A stretch of DNA of 64,000 nt from Gigantopelta aegis. Its lineage: Eukaryota; Mollusca; Gastropoda; Neomphalida; Peltospiridae. Position 1 is the stretch's first letter; each line of letters opens with the position of its first letter. The DNA lies in the NCBI RefSeq assembly GCF_016097555.1, contig NC_054701.1, forward strand, positions 9,037,657-9,101,656. Direction: 5' to 3'. Position numbers and translations under genes: made by a program. Below are positions 63,546 through 64,000 of the stretch, one piece after another. The notes beneath the pieces were generated by a model. That model was given only the letters and a program-made list of their open reading frames with translations. It did not search any database and was not told the origin of the DNA.

Positions 63546-64000
63546 TATGTATAAATATATAAAAACCATATGCCCCTCCCCCTCACCCCCAACCCCCTCG
63601 ACTCTCCCGGTTTCCTACGCCAGTGGCACTGTCATTTTTCTACCAAAAAAAAAATCGCATTTGAGGCGATCCAAAGATAAATAGCACACTCCTGCTTATT
63701 GTCTTCCCTTTCAAATATTGTTTTTACGAGCCTGTATTATTATTTGTATTATGTTATTTTACTTAATGTCTTTCGACATAAAAGTTTTATCATAAAATGC
63801 GAACTTTACACGTTGAGGAAATTGTTATATCCACTTTGATAATTACTATGCTTTGTCTGCAACCGACCTAGTCGTTTGTAATGTCGTGAACCAGGAAACA
63901 AAAATATATAAATACACGGGAAAGCGTTTATCCTTGAAGTAAAACCTGGTTCACTTTGTAAACTCTACTGTTAAGCAGCTAAATAAAACTGTAGTGAAAG
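63546..64000. other. Intergenic to window end
   Basis: A C-rich stretch ('gcccctccccctcaccccca') and 'cctacgccagtggc', which may be the reverse end of the 'gcgtacggg' repeat. No gene is seen. Confidence 0.5.

Overview
The window looks like nuclear DNA of a mollusc, probably a gastropod. It is AT-rich, its genes are split by introns with GT/AG borders, and it is crowded with short interspersed elements (SINEs) whose tRNA-like head and 'gtggcgtcgttaaataaaac' type tail I associate with molluscan genomes. That assignment rests on memory of repeat families and protein types, not on a search. Only two host protein genes can be supported. The rest is mobile and tandemly repeated DNA.

Region 1 (1-21.5 kb, + strand) is the 3' part of one adhesion G-protein-coupled receptor gene. 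Ten exons (152-339, 2357-2497, 8505-8599, 10376-10535, 11972-12199, 14492-14629, 16574-16701, 18395-18660, 19725-19794, 20833-21514) all have GT/AG borders and matching phases. They encode about 697 residues: a hormone-receptor-like domain, a GAIN domain with a GPS cleavage motif, seven membrane helices and a tail ending in a PDZ-ligand-like THL. The 5' end lies outside the window. Its introns hold most of the minisatellites (17-bp, 15-bp, about 25-bp and 48-bp units, and a tandem array of a tRNA-derived SINE), a solo LTR with a 5-bp target duplication, a 1.9-kb inverted-repeat transposon, several MITEs and SINEs.

Region 2 (21.5-33.7 kb) holds MITEs, SINEs and AT-rich DNA around a laccase-like multicopper oxidase gene on the - strand (30177-28215 joined to 27666-27608). 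All four copper-binding motifs are present. The large exon reads into a stop just past a good splice donor. A short last exon beyond a SINE-filled intron would replace the last residues with a hydrophobic tail.

Region 3 (33.7-54.1 kb) is an array of a 2.9-kb tandem unit. There are two full near-identical copies, a third with an internal deletion and a fourth broken by insertions. Each unit contains a 44-bp minisatellite that matches part of the local SINE body, so a SINE fragment appears to have been amplified into satellite DNA. A truncated Tx1/L1-like LINE separates copies 3 and 4, and a BEL/Pao LTR retroelement (45587-52908, broken, LTRs only slightly diverged) sits in copy 4.

Region 4 (54.1-57.8 kb) is a PIF/Harbinger DNA transposon with both genes open: a Myb/SANT-like protein on + and a DDE transposase on -, converging tail to tail. 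Region 5 (57.8-64 kb) holds two truncated LINEs of different clades, one carrying a SINE with an 11-bp target duplication whose empty site is seen in its sister copy at 42.5 kb, followed by more SINEs. No rRNA gene, functional tRNA gene, CRISPR array or prokaryote-type operon was seen.
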